From positions 13,991,179 to 14,055,178 of the forward strand of contig CM038228.1 in NCBI GenBank assembly GCA_021442155.1: 64,000 bases of DNA, written 5' to 3'. The number at the start of each line of letters is the position of its first letter. The first letter of the stretch is position 1. The notes below the pieces were generated by a model. That model was given only the letters and a program-made list of their open reading frames with translations, did not search any database and was not told where the DNA came from. The DNA is from Cymbidium sinense. Lineage: Eukaryota > Streptophyta > Magnoliopsida > Asparagales > Orchidaceae. Made by a program: the position numbers and the translations under genes. Positions 60,410-64,000 of this stretch are shown piece by piece.

Positions 60410-60960
60410 GAGTTTCATTATACATCTTCCTGGTTTGCTGTAGATGACAAGTAAGTGAACTCTTCGAAGCTTCATGATTTTTAAACTTGTGTGCTACACT
60501 TCTTCTCCTTCTAGCTATGGAATCAGATTTGTTAACTGTGCTTCTATTCGATTCTAGACGCTGTTGGAAAGTTATTCACACTATCTAAAAGCAGTTGACT
60601 TCAGGTAAAAAGCCAGGCATAATGCTCTTACTAGACCGCTGTTACCGTTCCATCTATCGTTTCCTCTATATGCATTGAATAATAATAATAATTTACCGGC
60701 TGAAATTTTTTGATAATAATGAATGAGAAATGTTTGAAGTTACAGAATTATATATTGCTGAAATACATCATAGCTAATCATAATTGCAATTTGTTATAAC
60801 ATGCGTCACTTTAATCTATTATATGCGTCACTTTAGTCTATTTTCTTTGTTGATATCAACTTCAAGTTTCTTTTTCGAGCGTTGCAGCGGGCTTGGCAGT
60901 CTGCATGCACATGCAAATTGACATAAGTAGGCATTCTGAGCTAAAAGGAGCTGAGCGCTC
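60410..60960. repeat. Diverged fourth copy of the local unit
   Basis: Matches 58,870-59,260: 'ttggagtttc', 'tagatgacaag', 'tggaatcagattt', 'ttaactgtg', 'gctgttggaaagttattcac', 'cagttgactt' and 'ccggctgaaa'. Similarity fades after about 60,780. Confidence 0.65.
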
Positions 60961-61326
60961 AACAAATTACTCAGAGCTTCGATTCGATTAAAGCTCCTGC
61001 AATAAGTTTAAATATTTTTATAAATATTCAGTTATTAAATGAATAAATCTGAACATTTTGTTGTTTGAATCATTTATGATCATAACAGTATCATTTAATG
61101 TTCATGAATAAATATGATAAAAAGTTTAATTAATACTTAATATAATACTTGTTAAGATATATGAGTTATAAATATAGATAAATATTTACTAGATAATTTA
61201 AAATTTAAAAAAATTATGATATAAATATAATTTATGATAAGCCATAATGCTCATTTTTACTTATCCAAATAAGCAGCTTATTTAAAGCTCAATGATCATA
61301 ACATAAAGCAAAAGTTCAATCGGGTT

Positions 61327-61417
61327 TAAGGATTTGTTTAAGGTGGTTGTAATTTTTTGAAAAATTGATTGTAAAACTGTTGTGAAAAAAGTAGTTTTTG
61401 AAAAGTTATTATTTGTG

Positions 61418-61481
<64 letters not shown>

Positions 61482-61661
61482 GAAACAGGAAATTTTTGAC
61501 AAATATCACATTATAATCGCTCTGATTCTCAAAAGTAATTTTTCACCATAAAATTTTCTAAAAAGTATCCACAAAGTTAGTAGCCAAATACATCTGTGTT
61601 GCTTTTTAACTGTTTTCTGAAAAAGTAAAACAACCAAAAAACCATCCCAAACACACCCTAA
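61327..61661. mobile_element. Harbinger/Tourist-like MITE with TAA target duplication
   Basis: TAA at 61,327-61,329 and 61,659-61,661 flank a 329-bp element. Ends: GGATTTGTTTAAGGTGG on the left against GGGTGTGTTTGGGATGG read from the right, with further paired text (GGTTGTAATTTTTTG / GGTTTTTTGGTTG). A 3-bp TAA/TTA duplication and 'tgtttggga'-type ends are usual for PIF/Harbinger-derived MITEs. An (AT)n run has grown in its centre. Confidence 0.7.
61419..61477. repeat. (AT)n microsatellite
   Basis: Roughly 29 AT units in the middle of the MITE; it generates the TyrIle-rich part of the minus frame at 61,282-61,509. Confidence 0.95.
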
Positions 61662-61761
61662 ATCAAGCTTAAATAAACTTGAGTTTAAACAAGTTGAGCT
61701 CAATTACTATCATTAAAGCTCGCTTCAAACTCAAGCTAAATTTGAGTCATCTTTTGGAAAA

Positions 61762-63460
61762 TAAGCTAGAGTTTAAACAGCCTCTAGATCGGCTACTTTG
61801 TAGCCGTCCTAAGTTAAGTTTGCCTGTCATCTGTGCTGCTGTCATCTGTGCTGCTTCTATCTTTAGGCTGAACTGTTCTTTTCCGCGAACATCTTATCAA
61901 TAGCTCGAATGTTTTCTTCAACCTAGGGAAGGCAAAGGCAAATGGTGCTGGACACACATAATCCAACTAAAGTGGTTTTTTTTGTAGATTTAAAGTAAAT
62001 CAAGATTTATTTGTTTTTTTTTTTTTTTTTTTTTGCATAAGGGAGATGCTAATTTTAAATTTTAAAAATTAATTTGTAGGAAGAATATGATGCAACATAT
62101 GACTAACGAAGGTGTAAATATATTTCTTGAAGAGCAACGAGCTAAACTTTAGATAGGTTCAAATTTGGACTCATTTTTGAATTAGGTTTGGAACATAATA
62201 TAAATAATATGTGTTATAGTTAATAAAATAATAATATTATTATAATAAGGTTTATAACATTATAAATAGTATAACATTCTAACATGAAATGTTATTATAC
62301 TAATAATAAAATATAAATGAATTAAATATAAATAAATTTATAACTTAAAATAATAGTTATTAACTACTATAAATCATAAAAAAATAATTTAATATTTTTT
62401 ATTCTCATCTTTCATCTATAAATATAGAGAATATTAACTTGAATGAGATGAGAATAATCTAAATAATCTCTCTTTCTTTCTTCATTCACATCCATTATTG
62501 ACATTCTTTTATCAATTTTGGGCAACAAGAGAGAGATGCAATTAAAGTTTTAATCAGTAACACGTCCATCAAAGCAAGAGAGAATGAGTTGTATCTTATG
62601 AGTAGAAGATAGAGCTACAAATTGATGTGCCTAATGCTTGATCTACTCTAAGGATAATGTCATTAGCACGCCTCCCTCCTAAGCTATTTCAATCTCATTA
62701 CTTTTATTTTTATTTGCTCAATTGTGTTAAATTTATTTTTTAATTTCATATTTCCAATTTAATTTTATAATAGTATGCACTATTTATTTCTTAAATTTAA
62801 TACATATACATATAAATGTATCTAAACATGTGATGCTTTAGATATACATATATGCAACAGTTACAAAAAAAAAAGTGAGTTTGAGCCAATTAGATTCAAA
62901 TTCGCATGAGTCTGCTCGAAATCAAGTTGATTTAAGCCGAAAGACTCTAAATCGAAACAATTTAATTCACGTGTGGATTTCAAGCAATTTTATAAAATAT
63001 ACTAAACTTATAGCTGGCTATTCGTCATCTCATCAAATGAATTATTCAAGGCTTGAAATTTCCTAAGCCAAGTATAGTTTCCAGAGCCTTCATTGGATTC
63101 GAGTTTGGATTCTAAATGAAGTCAATAATGACTTGAACTGATCTTTTACTTAGAATTCATTATGATTTCTCTATATAATCAGAAGATTACTAACTTAACC
63201 AAGTATTTTTAAAATTTTAGAGATAGTTTGAGATCATTTTTATCTTTATGTTAATTTTTTTATTTTTTAAATCTAAATAAAAATATGTTTGATAGTAATA
63301 AATATTTTTAAAATCACTCAAAATAATAAAAAACCAATTCAAGTGTTTTTAAAATAATAACTTCAGTTTTAAAATAAATTAAAATACTTAAATAATACAC
63401 AAGAAAAATATATTTTTTAAAATATATATTAAAATAAAAACAGAAAATAAAAAATAAAAT
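61762..63460. other. AT-rich DNA, no gene recognised
   Basis: Contains a T run (about 62,012-62,033), a triplicated 'tgtgctgct' patch near 61,830-61,857 and a patch near 62,880-63,060 that gives a 63-codon frame of no recognisable family. Nothing else could be supported. Confidence 0.35.
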
Positions 63461-63464
63461 AGAA

Positions 63465-63700
63465 GATTTAGACGTATACCACACAATTCTTATACATTTA
63501 TATATCTAACACTAAAAATTTGATATTTAGATTTTTAATATTTTACTTATGCATAAAAAAGTGTACTTACTTTTGAAATAATAGTAATAATAATATTTTT
63601 GACGTGATGTCAAAGATTTGAATATTATGTATTTATAAATATCAAAATTTAAGAATTAGATATATAAATATATAAAAATTATGTTTAAATGCTCCAAACA
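63465..63700. mobile_element. Small hairpin MITE, uninterrupted copy
   Basis: The left arm 'atttatatatctaacactaa' followed by 'tttgatattta' (63,497-63,531) pairs with the reverse complement of 'taaatatcaaaatttaagaa' followed by 'ttagatatataaat' (about 63,636-63,670). It aligns with the RTE-split copy at 20,066-20,995 and represents its empty site. No target duplication was fixed. Confidence 0.6.
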
Positions 63701-64000
63701 AATTTGATACCAAGTAAGCCACAATAAAATTTCACAACTTCTTACTCAAGTGCTCTTTTATCTTCATTTTTTTTTGTATTATGTTATCTAGGAATAATTT
63801 TGCAGCAACAACATCATGACCTAAATTCATCATCCTCTTTACTTAGTTTTCATAATCATAACTTTGACTATTTAAGGAAAGTCCCCATGCTTTGCATGCT
63901 ATTTTAGAGCTAAAACCTATTACACAATAAGGCAAATTGATGTTTTAGGATAGCCATTATTTTAAAGCAATTCTATTGAGTTTTCTATGAAGAAGATAAA
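63701..64000. other. AT-rich DNA at the window edge
   Basis: No feature supported. Confidence 0.3.

Larger units (their letters stand above)
60961..61760. repeat. Decayed inverted-repeat element hosting a MITE
   Basis: 'gagctgagcgctcaac' and 'agcttcgattcgattaaag' near 60,950-61,000 face 'aagttgagctcaatt' and 'aaagctcgcttcaaactc' near 61,695-61,730 in the opposite sense. The middle is AT-rich. The MITE at 61,330-61,658 interrupts 'gggttTAAatcaagcttaaa'. Confidence 0.4.

Overview
The window looks like AT-rich intergenic and intronic DNA from the nuclear genome of a flowering plant. The evidence is the repeat content: plant-type LTR retrotransposons (Tat-like Ty3/gypsy and copia-type LTRs), L1 and RTE LINEs, a DUF659-type hAT transposase, MULE-like long-TIR elements, MITEs and a tRNA-related SINE, plus the relics of one plant gene. 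A monocot such as a palm would fit, but the sequence does not let me name the species. I found no intact protein-coding gene, no rRNA or functional tRNA gene, and no CRISPR or prokaryotic feature. Most open frames are chance or come from decayed transposons.

Region 1-7.6 kb and region 39.8-46.7 kb hold two members of one large, non-coding, LTR-like repeat family. Each has ~2-kb terminal-type blocks (1-545, ~5,590-7,590, ~44,620-46,730) and an internal region built from short quasi-palindromic words around a GC-richer core. A hAT-type MITE with an 8-bp target duplication sits inside the first member. Region 7.6-11.1 kb is AT-rich with a 378-bp tandem duplication. A long-inverted-repeat element (11,088-12,785) follows, with a SINE in its loop.

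Region 13.1-30.1 kb, minus strand, is the one recognisable gene: a decayed SPT2-like chromatin-protein gene. Six coding exons can be followed with their GT-AG borders, but they carry several frameshifts and a stop, and the last exon is missing. Its introns are swollen by nested insertions. These are a 4-kb hAT element whose transposase is broken by an L1 tail with a 16-bp target duplication, an RTE tail with a 12-bp target duplication, and a degenerate Tat-like gypsy element. The gypsy element is flanked on both sides by a ~500-bp copy of the same intron sequence.

Region 30.3-39.2 kb holds a decayed foldback-like repeat, unclassified AT-rich DNA, a probable Sirevirus-type solo LTR (~33.2-35.8 kb) and an L1 ORF1 remnant (~36.8-39.2 kb).

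Region 48.9-64 kb is rich in precisely bounded events. There is a 1.5-kb MULE-like element with a 9-bp target duplication, two solo LTRs of one family with perfect 5-bp target duplications, a second long inverted repeat centred on a long AT run, a local tandem array (263-286 bp units) interrupted by a 1.8-kb insert, a Harbinger/Tourist-like MITE and a small hairpin MITE. The hairpin MITE has a related copy at 20 kb that was hit by the RTE insertion.

The genes do not form a pathway. The story is the burial and decay of one chromatin-protein gene under layered transposition, and several insertions can be ordered relative to each other. All family assignments are read by eye; no database search was possible.
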